The notes under the pieces were generated by a model. That model saw only the letters and a list, made by a program, of their open reading frames with translations, made no database searches and was not told the origin of the DNA. A stretch of DNA of 64,000 nucleotides, from positions 1 through 64,000 of the forward strand of contig JAJKFL010000001.1 of assembly GCA_021186555.1 (NCBI GenBank). Direction: 5' to 3'. This document shows, in pieces, positions 40,905 through 51,467 of this stretch (position 1 is the stretch's first letter; each line of letters begins with the position of its first letter). The position numbers were made by a program, and so were the translations under genes. Source of the DNA: Reticulitermes speratus. Taxonomy: Eukaryota > Arthropoda > Insecta > Blattodea > Rhinotermitidae.

Positions 40905-43900
40905 TAGATGAAGATGAGTGTGGAGCATTGCTGGAATGATACTGACAGGGGAAACTGAAGTACTGGGAGAGAAACATTATACAGCGTTGGTGGTAGATGT
41001 ATGAATGAGTATAGAGCATTGGTGGAATGATACTGACAGGGGAAACTGAAGTACTGGGAGAGAAACATTATACAGCGTTGGTGGTAGATGGATGAATGAG
41101 TATGGAGCATTGGTGGAATGATACTGACAGGGGAAAACTGAAGTACTGGGAGAGAAACATTATACAGCGTTGGTGGTAGATGGATGAATGAGTATGGAGC
41201 ATTGGTGGAATGATACTGACAGGGGAAAACTGAAGTACTGGGAGAGAAAACATTATACAGCGTTGGTGGTAGATGATGAATGAGTATGGAGCATTGGTGG
41301 AATGATACTGACAGGGGAAAACTGAAGTACTGGGAGAGAAACATTATACAGCGTTGGTGGTAGTATGTATGAATGGAATATGGACATTGGTGGAATGATA
41401 CGACGGGGAAACTGAGGTACTGGGAGATGAAACATTATACAGCGTTGGTGGATTATATGTATGAATGAGTATGGAGCATTGGTGGAATGATACTGACAGG
41501 GGAAAACTGAAGTACTGGGAGAAAACATTATACAGCGTTGGTGGATAGATGTATGAATGAGTATGGAGCATTGGTGGAATGATACTGACAGGGGAAAACT
41601 GAAGTACTGGGAGAAAAACATTATACAGCGTTGGTGGTAGATGAATGAATGAGTATGGAACATTGGTGGAATTATACTGACAGGGGAAAACTGAAGTACT
41701 GGGAGAAAAACATTATACAGCGTGGATGTTAGATGAATGAATGAGTATGGAGCATTGGTGGAATGATACTGACAGGGGAAAACTGAAGTACTGGGAGAGA
41801 AACATTATAGATGGATAAATGAGTATGGAGCATTGGTGGAATGATACTGACAGGGGAAACTGAGGTACTGGGAGAGAAACATTATACAGCGTTGGTGGTA
41901 GATGTATGAATGAGTATGGAGCATTGGTGGAATGATACTGACAGGGGAAACTGAGGTACTGGGAGAGAAACATTATACAGCGTTGGTGGTAGATGTATGA
42001 ATGAGTATGGAGCATTGGGGGAATTATACTGACAGGGGAAAACTGAAGTACTGGAGAGAAAAACATTATACAGCGTGGTGTTAGATGAATGAATGAGTAT
42101 GGAGCATTGGTGGAATGATACTGACAGGGGAAAACTGAAGTACTGGGAGAGAAACATTAAAGATGGATAAATGAGTATGGAGCATTGGTGGAATGATACT
42201 GACAGGGGAAACTGAGTACTGGGAGAAAAACATTATACAGCGTTGGTGGTAGATGTATGAATGAGTATGGAGCATTGGTGGAATGATACTGACAGGGGAA
42301 ACTGAAAGTACTGGGAGAGAAACATTATACAGCGTTGGTGGTAGATGTATGAATGAGTATGGAGCATTGGTGGAATGATACTGACAGGGGAAACTGAGGT
42401 ACTGGGAGAGAAACATTATACAGCGTTGGTGTAGATGTATGAATGAGTAGGAGCATTGGTGGAATGATACTGACAGGGGAAAACTGAAGTACTGGGAGAA
42501 AACATTATACAGCGTTGGTGGTAGATGTATGAATGAGTATGGAGGATTGGTGGAATGATACTGACAGGGGAAACTGAAGTACTGGGAGAAAAACATTATA
42601 CAGCGTTGGTGGTAGATGAATGAATGAGTATGGAGCATTGGTGGAATTATACTGACAGGGGAAAACTGAAGTACAGGGAGAGAAACACTATACAGCGTTG
42701 GTGGTAGATGAATGAATGAGTATGGAGCATTGGTGGAATGATACTGACAGGGAAAACTGAAGTACTGGGAGAAAAACATTATACAGCGTGGATGTTAGAT
42801 GAATGAATGAGTATGGAGCATTGGTGGAATGATACTGACAGGGGAAAACTGAAGTACTGGGAGAGAAACATATAGTGGATAAATGAGTATGGAGCATTGG
42901 TGGAATGAAACTGACAGGGAAAACTGAAGTACTGGGAGAGAAATATTATACAGCGTTGGTGGTAGATGTATGAATGAATATGCAGCATTGGTGGAATGAT
43001 ACTGACAGGGGAAAGCTGAAGTACTGGGAGAAAAACATTATACAGCATGGGTGTTAGATGAATGAATGAGTATGGAGTATTGGTGGAATGATACTGACGG
43101 AGGAAAACTGAAGTATTGAGAGAGAAACATTATACAGCGTTGGTGGTAGAATGAGTATGGAGCATTGGTGGAATCATACTGACAGGAGAAACTGAAGTAC
43201 AGGGAGAGAAATATTATACAGCGTTGGTGGTAGATGGATGAATGAGTATAGAGCATTGGTGGAATGATACTGACAGGGGAAAACTGAAGTACAGGGAGAG
43301 AAACATTATACAGCGTTGGTGGTAGATGGATGAATGAGTATAGAGCATTGGTGGAATGATACTGACAGAGGAAAACTGAAGTACTGGGAGAGAAACATTA
43401 TACAGCGTGGGTGTTAGATGAATGCATGAGTATGGAGTATTGGTGGAATGATACGGACAGGGGAAAACTGAAGTACTGGGAGAAAAACATTCTACAGCAT
43501 GGGTATTAGATGAATGAATGAGTATGGAGTATTGGTGGAATGATACTGACGGGGAAAACTGAATTACCGGGAGAGAAACATTATACAGCGTGGTGTTAGA
43601 TGTATGAATGAGTATGGAGCATTGGTGGAATGATACTGACAGGGGAAACTGAAGTACAAGGAGAGAATATTATACAGCGTTGGTGGTAGATGGATGAATG
43701 AGTATGGAGCATTGGTGGAATGATACTGACAGGGGAAAACTGAAGTACTGGGAGAAAAACATTATACAGCGTGGTGTTAGATGAATGAATGAGTATGGAG
43801 TATTGGTGGAATGATACGACAGAGGAAAACTGAAGTACTGGGAGAGAAACATTATAGATGGATGAATGAGTATGGAGCATTGGTGGAATGATACTGACAG

Positions 43901-44195
43901 GGAAAACTGAAGTACTGTGAGAGAAAACATTATACAGCGTTGGTGGTAGATGAATGAATGAATATGGAGTATTGGTGGAATGATACTGACAGGGTAAACT
44001 GAATTTACTGGGAGAAAGACATTTTACAGCGTTGGTGGTAGATGTATGAATGAGTATGGAGCATTGGTGGAATGATACTGACAGGGGAAAACTGAAGTAT
44101 GGGAGAAAGACAATACACAGCGTTGGTGGTAGATGTATGAATGAGTATGGAGCATTAATGAATGATACTGACAGGGAAGACTGAAGTACTCGGAG
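40905..44195. repeat. About 91-bp tandem array, roughly 36 copies
   Basis: The unit runs gatgtatgaatgagtatgga, gcattggtggaatgatactg, acaggggaaactgaagtact, gggagagaaacattatacag, cgttggtggta. Many copies carry one- or two-base indels, and some lack the cattatacagcgttgg part. The flanks (40868-40904 and 44196-44250) match those of a non-expanded relative at 49718-49870. Confidence 0.95.
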
Positions 44196-44296
44196 AAACT
44201 CCGACCATTGTCACTTTATCCACCACAAATATCATATGGACTGGCCTGGGATCGAATTTTAAAACGAAAATTATCAGGAATAATGTTAACAGACTC

Positions 44297-44830
44297 AGTC
44301 CGTACCGCGCAATAAACAGACTCCGTCTCAGTTATACAAACCAGTCAGTTAATGTTGTACAGTGAAATAATCGCTGTTTGTTCTGAGATCCACACAAAAC
44401 ACATAAATACAGTCCGTACCGTGCAGTAAACACACTCCGTCTCAGTTATACAAACCAGTCAGTTAATGTTGTACAGTGAAATAATCGCTGTTTGTTCTGA
44501 GATCCACACAAAACACATAAATACAGTCCGTACCGCGCAGTAAACACACTCCGTCTCAGTTATACAAACCAGTCAGTTAATGTTGTACAGTGAAATAATC
44601 GCTGTTTGTTCTGAGATCCACACAAAACACATAAATACAGTCCGTACCGCGCAGTAAACAGACTCCGTCTCAGTTACACAAACCAATCAGTTAATATTGT
44701 TTACTGAAAAAAATCGCTGTTTGTTCTGAGATCCACACAAAACACATAAATACACTGTGTGGGCAGAACGTAGAATTGTTGAGTGTTAAACCTGGTGGTA
44801 CATATAGTAACCACTGGGCTTTAAGCGGTT
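44297..44830 (+). repeat. 114-bp repeat block, 4 units plus terminal linker
   Basis: The unit begins cagtccgtaccgcgcagtaa and ends ccacacaaaacacataaata. The last unit is followed by the linker cactgtgtgggcagaacgta ... agtaaccactgggcttta. The same unit and linker recur at 49950, 57028, 59680 (inverted) and 61985 (inverted). Confidence 0.93.
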
Positions 44831-45590
44831 TTAATGAGCAAACAGGAGGACTGATATCAGCAGATGTGCACTAAGTGCGCACAGCATGCAAGGACTTGGC
44901 ACAGACGGAAGTAACGTGTATCACACTGCACGGCGTCATAAGTCGGATGACAGCAATATTACAGAAATGAGTAGGGAACGTACGGAGTGGATACAGGTGG
45001 CTCAGAACAGAAACCATATCTAGGCTCTTACCAGCACAGTTGTAACTTGCGGACTTAGTAAATTGCGGACAATTTCTTAACAAGCTGAACAACTATAAGC
45101 GTCTCATGGACTCTAGTCCATGTATGTAGTGTCTGTAACTGTGTTGGTCATTATCCGTAGTTTTTCTAATGATCTCGCTGTATCCACTTGCAAGACGCGT
45201 TTATGAATTGCTGAAGGCAGGCCCATGCAAACTTTGACACTCGCCATCATGCGAGTTCAAAAACGCTGTTGCAACAGCCAACAGCCAACAGCAACTCAGT
45301 TACACCACCTCCGGACAGTTTGTGCCAATATTTGAACACTGCCGGCACAAACAGGCTCTGGTGACAATCACGTGAGTTCTAAGTGAAGTGTGACTTGTGT
45401 TTACTGGAAATATTCCCAGCTATTATCTAACGCAGCAAGTATCCTCGAAACTGAATCGTCTGGTCAAACAAACACACTAAGTGGAAGAGTTTACTAATGC
45501 GTTGAGATTTTTCATATATTTCTGGGCTGATTTTCATTCACTGGAGGCAGACATTAATCGCTGCAAAGCTGATTAATCATACAGAAATCA
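44831..45590. other. Unassigned DNA
   Basis: No gene or clear repeat apart from a short aacagccaacagccaacagc run near 45273-45293. Confidence 0.35.
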
Positions 45591-45595
45591 CAAAC

Positions 45596-45645
45596 TTTTA
45601 TCCTGAAGATGGAGACAGAAGGTCCTCCGAAATGTCGGTACGACA
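45596..45645 (+). ncRNA. Hammerhead-ribozyme-like motif
   Basis: ctgaaga (45603-45609), stem II ggag/ctcc, gaaa (45629-45632), then tgtc giving a possible one-pair U-G stem III and a uc cleavage site. The surrounding element continues to about 45900, where it ends in catcccagaaaag, the family arm. Confidence 0.45.
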
Positions 45646-46143
45646 GCGCTCTGCCACACGGCGCAAATACCCAAGAGTGACATCAGCGTCAAAGCCTGAA
45701 GTAAGCAAATACAGTGTTGCCAACTGTCTGTTTGCTGTAACATGCAACAAATTAACATGGATTTGATGCAACGTTGGAACAAATATTTGAACTCGAGTTT
45801 CGTACTCAATGGAAGCCCACAAAGCTCTGTGCTTAAATGAACGTCGGTAAGTATTTACCAGCCTCGTCACGTCCGTGCAAACATCCCAGAAAAGTGGAAT
45901 GTTCAAGCATCGCCTAGAAGTTTATTTCGTAATGATTTGTTACGAATAAACAGAATATCGGTGGATTCCACTTGCTCTTCTTCCACTTCTTCTCCCCCTC
46001 GTCTATTATTATTATTATTATTACTATTATTCGTTACCACCTTTACGCGCGGTATTTACAATTGTATACCTGCAACACATCATGTTTCTACGGTATGTAG
46101 TGTTGCAGCTATTCTGCAGTTACACTTTACGCTACATGTAATG

Positions 46144-47589
46144 CTATTTCCCACGCTCAATGTTCTGTACTTTACACCAGTACTTCCCGCAGTACGTGTG
46201 CAGTGTCAGTGTGGCTGTTTGCTGTAGTTCCTTGATGTCGTGCTTTGACGGTATGTAGCTGAGGTATTTTGTGAGTGATTTGCAGACGGTTCCAGTTGCC
46301 ACCGTTATTACTGGTATGACTTCTGTTGTTACACTCCACATGCGCTGTATTGCTGTTGTAAGGTCTTTATATCTGACAAACTTCCACATGCGCTGTATTG
46401 CTGTTGTAAGGTCTTCATATCTGACAATCTTCCACATGCGCTGTATTGCTGTTGTAAGGTCTTTATATCTGACAATCTTCCACATGCGCTGTATTGCTGT
46501 TGTAAGGTCTTTACATCTGACAATCTTCCACATGCGCTGTATTGCTGTTGTAAGGTCTTTACATCTGACAATCTTCCACATGCGCTGTATTGCTGTTGTA
46601 AGGTCTTTACATCTGACAATCTTCCACATGCGCTGTATTGCTGTTGTAAGGTCTTTATATCTTACAATCTTCCACATGCGCTGTATTGCTGTTGTAAGGT
46701 CTTTATATCTTACAATCTTCCACATGCGCTGTATTGCTGTTGTAAGGTCTTTACATCTGACAATATTCCACATGCGCTGTATTGCTGTTGTAAGGTCTTT
46801 ATATCTTACAATCTTCCACATGCGCTGTATTGCTGTTGTAAGGTCTTTACATCTGACAATCTTCCACATGCGCTGTATTGCTGTTGTAAGGTCTTTACAT
46901 CTGACAATCTTCCACATGCGCTGTATTGCTGTTGTAAGGTCTTTATATCTTACAATCTTCCACATGCGCTGTATTGCTGTTGTAAGGTCTTTACATCTGA
47001 CAATCTTCCACATGCGCTGTATTGCTGTTGTAAGGTCTTTATATCTTACAATCTTCCACATGCGCTGTATTGCTGTTGTAAGGTCTTTACATCTGACAAT
47101 CTTCCACATGCGCTGTATTGCTGTTGTAAGGTCTTTACATCTGACAATCTTCCCAGCTTCTTTCTTCATCACATTTCTGTCTCCTCAAATTGCAGCACCT
47201 GTTAACACACATGTTCCTATTTCACTTATCACGCATTACTATGTCCGGTTTATTGTTAGTGGTGGTTCTGTCGGTTTGCACTTGCTGATGCCACAATACG
47301 GCTACCTTGCCTTCATGACCTGTTTCTGCTAATTTTGGTACAAGCTCATACCAGTGTTCCTTGTCTAACTGTAGCCCTATATCGCCTTGCATAAGTTGAA
47401 GTGCAGTCTATCATGTCTATTGATGTACTGCTCTTTACGGTATCGGCATGCTGATATAAAGTGTTCTACTGTCTCGTCAAATTGTGGACACAGTCTGCAT
47501 TTGCTACATGTTTCGGTCTGTAATATTTTTGTTGCATGACACTTTGTTGGTAACGCCTGATCTTGTGCGGCTATTATTTCAGTTTCTGC

Positions 47590-47590
<1 letters not shown>
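46144..47590 (-). pseudogene. Retrotransposon ORF 3' region with a 17-fold internal repeat
   Basis: On the minus strand the 5' part reads AAQDQALPTKCHATKILQTE, TCSKCRLCPQFDETVEHFIS (CxxCxxC...H...C, zinc-knuckle-like) and then TNNKPDIVMRD, with two or three stops or frame shifts. Next come GDRNVMKKEAGKIV and a 48-bp module repeated 17 times (KIVRCKDLTTAIQRMW). Finally VIPVITVATGTVCKSLTKYL and IPSKHDIKELQQTATL. The order matches the C-terminal region of a non-LTR retrotransposon protein, in which the RMW module occurs once. It is degenerate and non-functional. Confidence 0.85.
46338..47153. repeat. 48-bp in-frame tandem array, 17 copies
   Basis: The unit is cttccacatgcgctgtattg, ctgttgtaaggtctttacat, ctgacaat on the plus strand. 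Variation is limited (tacat/tatat, ctgac/cttac). Long frames exist on both strands only because 48 is divisible by three and the unit has no stop. The minus-strand frame carries the retrotransposon homology. Confidence 0.97.

Positions 47591-47632
<42 letters not shown>
47588..47632. repeat. (TTA)n microsatellite
   Basis: About 14 uninterrupted tta triplets just at the 5' edge of the minus-strand retrotransposon relic. Confidence 0.95.
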
Positions 47633-47637
47633 GTCTG

Positions 47638-48362
47638 TGTTTGTTTCATAAGTGTCCTGCCTAGTGTCCTTTGTTATTAATGTTTGTGTGTTGTGCTGTT
47701 TCATATGTGTCCTGCCTAGTGTCCTTTGTTATTAATGTTTGTATGTTGTGCTGTTTCATAAGTGTCCTGCTAGTGTCCTTTGTTATTAATGTTTGTATGT
47801 TGTGCTGTTTCATATGTGTCCTGCCCAGTATCCTTTGTTATTAATGTTTGTATGTTGTGCTGTTTCATAAGTGTCCTGCCTAGTGTCCTTTGTTATTAAT
47901 GTTTGTATGTTGTGCTGTTTCATATGTGTCCTGCCTAGTGTCCTTTGTTATTAATGTTTGTATGTTGTGCTGTTTCATAAGTGTCCTGCCTAGCGTCCTT
48001 TGTTATTAATGTTTGTATGTTGTGCTGTTTCATATGTGTCCTGCCCAGTATCCTTTGTTATTAATGTTTGTATGTTGTGCTGTTTCATATGTGTCCTGCC
48101 TAGTGTCCTTTGTTATTAATGTTTGTATGTTGTGCTGTTTCATATGTGTCCTGCCTAGTGTCCTTTGTTATTAATGTTTGTATGTTGTGCTGTTTCATAT
48201 GTGTCCTGCCTAGTGTCCTTTGTTATTAATGTTTGTATGTTGTGCTGTTTCATATGTGTCCTGCCTAGTGTCCTTTGTTATTAATGTTTGTATGTTGTGC
48301 TGTTTCATATGTGTCCTGCCTAGTGTCCTTTGTTATTAATGTTTGTATGTTGTGCTGTTTCT
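47638..48362. repeat. 55-bp tandem array, about 13 copies
   Basis: The unit is tgtcctgcctagtgtccttt, gttattaatgtttgtatgtt, gtgctgtttcatatg. Copies alternate cataag/catatg in the 5' half and become uniform catatg in the 3' half, suggesting recent spread of one variant. Confidence 0.95.
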
Positions 48363-48594
48363 GCTACGGACCAACGGCTGTTGACTCGGCACGCTAATAA
48401 ACAGTAATTGAATTGAATTCAATTGAATTGAACTACAATTGGCAGTGCTGCCTCAGTGTTTTCATCATTCCGCTGTAAAGTCTTCTCCGCTTTAAAGGTG
48501 CCAACCTCCATGCTGTGAGAAGAAGCAGAAAGCTCGATTCCAGATATTATATACTATAAACCAACAAATATTGCACTATTATACATGTATTGTC

Positions 48595-48639
48595 AACCCT
48601 ACATATGTTTCGGCTCTGTCTGAGCCATCTTCAGGGGTT
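48595..48639 (-). ncRNA. Hammerhead ribozyme candidate with all core elements
   Basis: On the minus strand: stem I aaccc, box ctgaaga (48634-48628), stem II ggctc-agaca-gagcc, gaaac (48611-48607), palindromic catatg as minimal stem III, cleavage dinucleotide ta, and stem I return strand gggtt. Every conserved hammerhead position that I can check is satisfied. Confidence 0.68.
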
Positions 48640-48827
48640 ACTCTTGATGTGTCCACTAACTGTAACACTCACTGCATTGTCTTTGACCCGTATTAGGTTT
48701 CTTAATATCTAGGCACTATACATTGTCTCACTATCTAGGCACAATGTATAGTGCCTAGATATTAAGAAACCTAATACGGGTCAAAGACAATGCAGTGAGT
48801 GTTACAGTTAGTGGACACATCAAGAGT

Positions 48828-48871
48828 AACCCTGAAGATGGCTCAGACAGAGCCGAAACATATGTAGGGTT
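48828..48871 (+). ncRNA. Hammerhead ribozyme candidate, opposite arm
   Basis: Same core as the left arm: ctgaaga 48832-48838, ggctc/gagcc, gaaac 48855-48859, catatg, ta. Stem I has one C fewer (aacc against gggtt), so it would carry a bulge. Confidence 0.6.
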
Positions 48872-48923
48872 GACAATACATGTATAATAGTGCAATATTT
48901 GTTGGTTTATAGTATATAATATC

Positions 48924-49452
48924 TCAAACATGCACGGTATGTACAACTTTAAAAAAAAAACTCGATTCCAGACTCTTGCCAGCCGAAGGCCGCGCGAACA
49001 TCGGGCAGTGCGCTAAACGCAAAGCAACCTCTTAACCTGAATTTTATCAGACTGCGGGCCAGATTCGACCCTCCACTCGTGGGGTGGGACTTCTAATCTA
49101 GTGATATAGGAATGAAGAGGGCGTGGAATGTTCTGCAGTCAGTAACATAAGACATCAGGAGCAGACTTGGATGAAAGAATATAAAAACTACACCATGTCT
49201 GGGCTGATGGACTTTCCTCTTCTCGGAAATGGTGATAATATACAAACCTGCATTTCAAGAAAAGTGTTGTTCATGTTGGACAGCGTTATCGAAATATCTT
49301 CTCTGCGGGAAAAATAATTTATTGTAATAAACCGTTCACTGACCACCGTCGCCGCTCGGTCTGGAGACGTTCCCCGCAATGGAAAGGGCTGAACCAAGAA
49401 CTGATTCTCTGCTAAGGACAATACATACTTTTATTACATCCGAACGTGTGCG
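48924..49452. other. Unassigned DNA
   Basis: No gene is recognised. The open frames on both strands around 49123-49421 are short and lack motifs. Confidence 0.35.
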
Positions 49453-49536
49453 GCTGTCACGAACATACTGCCGCACGTAGGCTGTCACGAACATACTGCC
49501 GCACGTAGGCTGTCACGAACATACTGCCGCACGTAG
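49453..49536. repeat. 28-bp tandem repeat, 3 identical copies
   Basis: The unit is gctgtcacgaacatactgcc then gcacgtag, with no differences between copies. Confidence 0.95.
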
Positions 49537-49689
49537 GCTTCATTTTAAGGGATGATTTATTTAAGGACCTCTTCCTTTACGTCTACGTTTTAAGGCTAGG
49601 GCGTATTTATTTGAAGTTTATTAACCCTTTAAACATGAAAAAGCTTAAAGTAGGCCTACTTTGTTATCCAATGCTACCCGATTTCCGAA

Positions 49690-49922
49690 AGGGCATTGCT
49701 GTGTGAAGGTTCCCAGGCTTCGCTCGTTTGTCCTTCTGGTAAGAGCAACATGTACATGAAGATGAGTGTGGAGCATTGGTGGAATGATACTGGCATATGA
49801 AAACCGCAGTACTGAGAGAAATTTGTCCCAGTGTCACTTCGTCCACCACAAATCTCACATGGACTATCTCGATGTCGCACTCGTCCATGTGACACTTGTG
49901 GTAGACAAAGTGACACTGGGAC
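49690..49922. mobile_element. Single-copy relative of the 91-bp array, ending in an inverted repeat
   Basis: cttctggtaagagcaacatg, gagcattggtggaatgatac and the phrase accacaaatctcacatggac match the left flank, repeat unit and right flank of the 40.9-44.2 kb array. Bases 49825-49864 and 49882-49921 form an inverted repeat (gtcccagtgtcac / gtgacactgggac) with a 17-base loop. Confidence 0.8.
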
Positions 49923-49949
49923 GAAAATTAACCTGAATTATATGTAAGA

Positions 49950-50345
49950 CCCAGCTCGTACCGCGCAGTAAACACACTCCGTCTCAGTTATACAAACCAG
50001 TCAGTTAATGCTGTACAGTGAAATAATCGCTGTTTGTTCTGAGATCCACACAAAACACATAAATACAGTCCGTACCGCGCAGTAAACACACTCCGTCTCA
50101 GTTATACAAACCAGTCAGTTAATGTTGTACAGTGAAATAATCGCTGTTTGTTCTGAGATCCACACAAAACACATAAATACAGTCCGTACCGCGCAGTAAA
50201 CACACTCCGTCTCAGTTATACAAACCAGTCAGTTAATGTTGTACAGTGAAATAATCGCTGTTTGTTCTGAGATCCACACAAAACACATAAATACACTGTG
50301 TGGGCAGAACGTAGAATTGTTGAATGTTAAACATGGCGGTACGTA
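49950..50345 (+). repeat. 114-bp repeat block, 3 units plus linker
   Basis: The same units as at 44297, in the same order: tandem units, then cactgtgtgggcagaacgta and ttgaatgttaaacatggcgg. As at 44 kb, it lies just after a copy of the 91-bp-unit element. The two repeat families were therefore probably one composite element. Confidence 0.93.
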
Positions 50346-51460
50346 AAGTAAACCTTAGGCTATACAGCAATAACAACACTTACAGGATAAACGTACCTAA
50401 TGTACGGAGAACTGACAAACCTGACCGTGGAAGACACCTACAACGCCGTTGTGAATGTTCTCTGTTGAATCAAGAGACTGGCATAAATCGTTGTGATTGC
50501 TGAGGTTATAAGCACGACGCCGGAAGATGTGCTACTTACAAGCAGGATTTAATTTAATATTGACGGTGCAGGTGATGTACCCCTGCTAAAATTGCCACGT
50601 CCGTCTGTCTGTCTGTCTGTCTGTGTTGTGTGTCTGTATGCACCACTGAACAGACATTTATAAAAATGATACTTGAAGATTTTACTGACAACGATACCCT
50701 CCGTGCTGCTTACAGTAACGTGCCGACCGCCTTTAAAGTCAAAATTCGCTGTTTGGCGCGCGTACTACAATTGACACCCCTGCACTAATAGCCGGTGAAC
50801 CTGATACCTGAGCCCTCGTACAGTCGCCCAAACCACTTACGTCATAAGTGTTTACCTTTACCTTCGCCCCTGCATAGGCCGCACCCTCAGCCCCCTTCCA
50901 CCGCACCCCGGCGCCGCACGTATTGCTGCAGGCCTCAATGCACAGCGACGTCACCTCGGACACCAGCCACAGCTCGTTTACCGACGCACCAAATTGCGGG
51001 AAGGATCTATTCCTAATTTGTTAGTTTTTAGACCTTTCAACGCAGAGAAGCAGGAATAGTGCCAAACAAACTGTACCAGACGTTGCCAAATGTAACAACA
51101 CAAAACACACAAACACCACACGGCTGTAGCATTTTGCACTGCTTACGTCACTAACACGGTAAAGTCTGGCGTCATATTGAAATGCATGTCACCGTTCATA
51201 ACGTCAAGGCTCGAGGCTGGAATGTCTGGCGTCACTTGTTCAAATCGCGTCACGGCGCAATAATATAAAAATGTCGGTGACAATGTGTCCTTGGTTCACA
51301 GCCAGTCATTAAACAGTTCCTTTCTTCCCTTCTTATCTAATTACGCAGGAACATTTTCCTCTACTGTAGAACAAAGGAAATAAGGAACATAAAAGAAGAT
51401 TAGGCCTGAGAGAGACAAGAGGCGGTCGGACTGGTGTGTTTACACAACAGCAACAAACGA
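50346..51460. other. Unassigned DNA
   Basis: It contains a gtctgtctgtctgtctgtct run near 50602-50622 and GC-rich DNA at 50740-51000 without a recognisable coding motif. Confidence 0.35.
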
Positions 51461-51467
51461 ACCGATA

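Larger units (their letters stand above)
48543..48923. mobile_element. Near-perfect palindromic element carrying two hammerhead motifs
   Basis: The arms 48543-48727 and 48740-48923 are inverted copies with very few differences. They begin gatattatatactataaacc and end ggtttatagtatataatatc around a short spacer. Each arm contains ctgaaga, a ggctc/gagcc stem and gccgaaacatatgtagggtt. It is the same family as the 23009-23267 element. The near identity of the arms implies recent formation or gene conversion. Confidence 0.88.

Noticed and set aside
40883..43930. Many minus-strand frames of 60-230 codons rich in FSQYFSFP and HQCSILIH
   Set aside because: They are translations of the 91-bp array, shift frame at each indel and share no family motif.
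46271..47332. Plus-strand open frame of 353 codons (HMRCIAVVRSLHLTIF repeats)
   Set aside because: It is the antisense shadow of a 48-bp, stop-free, three-divisible tandem repeat. The minus strand carries the recognisable retrotransposon segments on both sides of the repeat; the plus strand has none.
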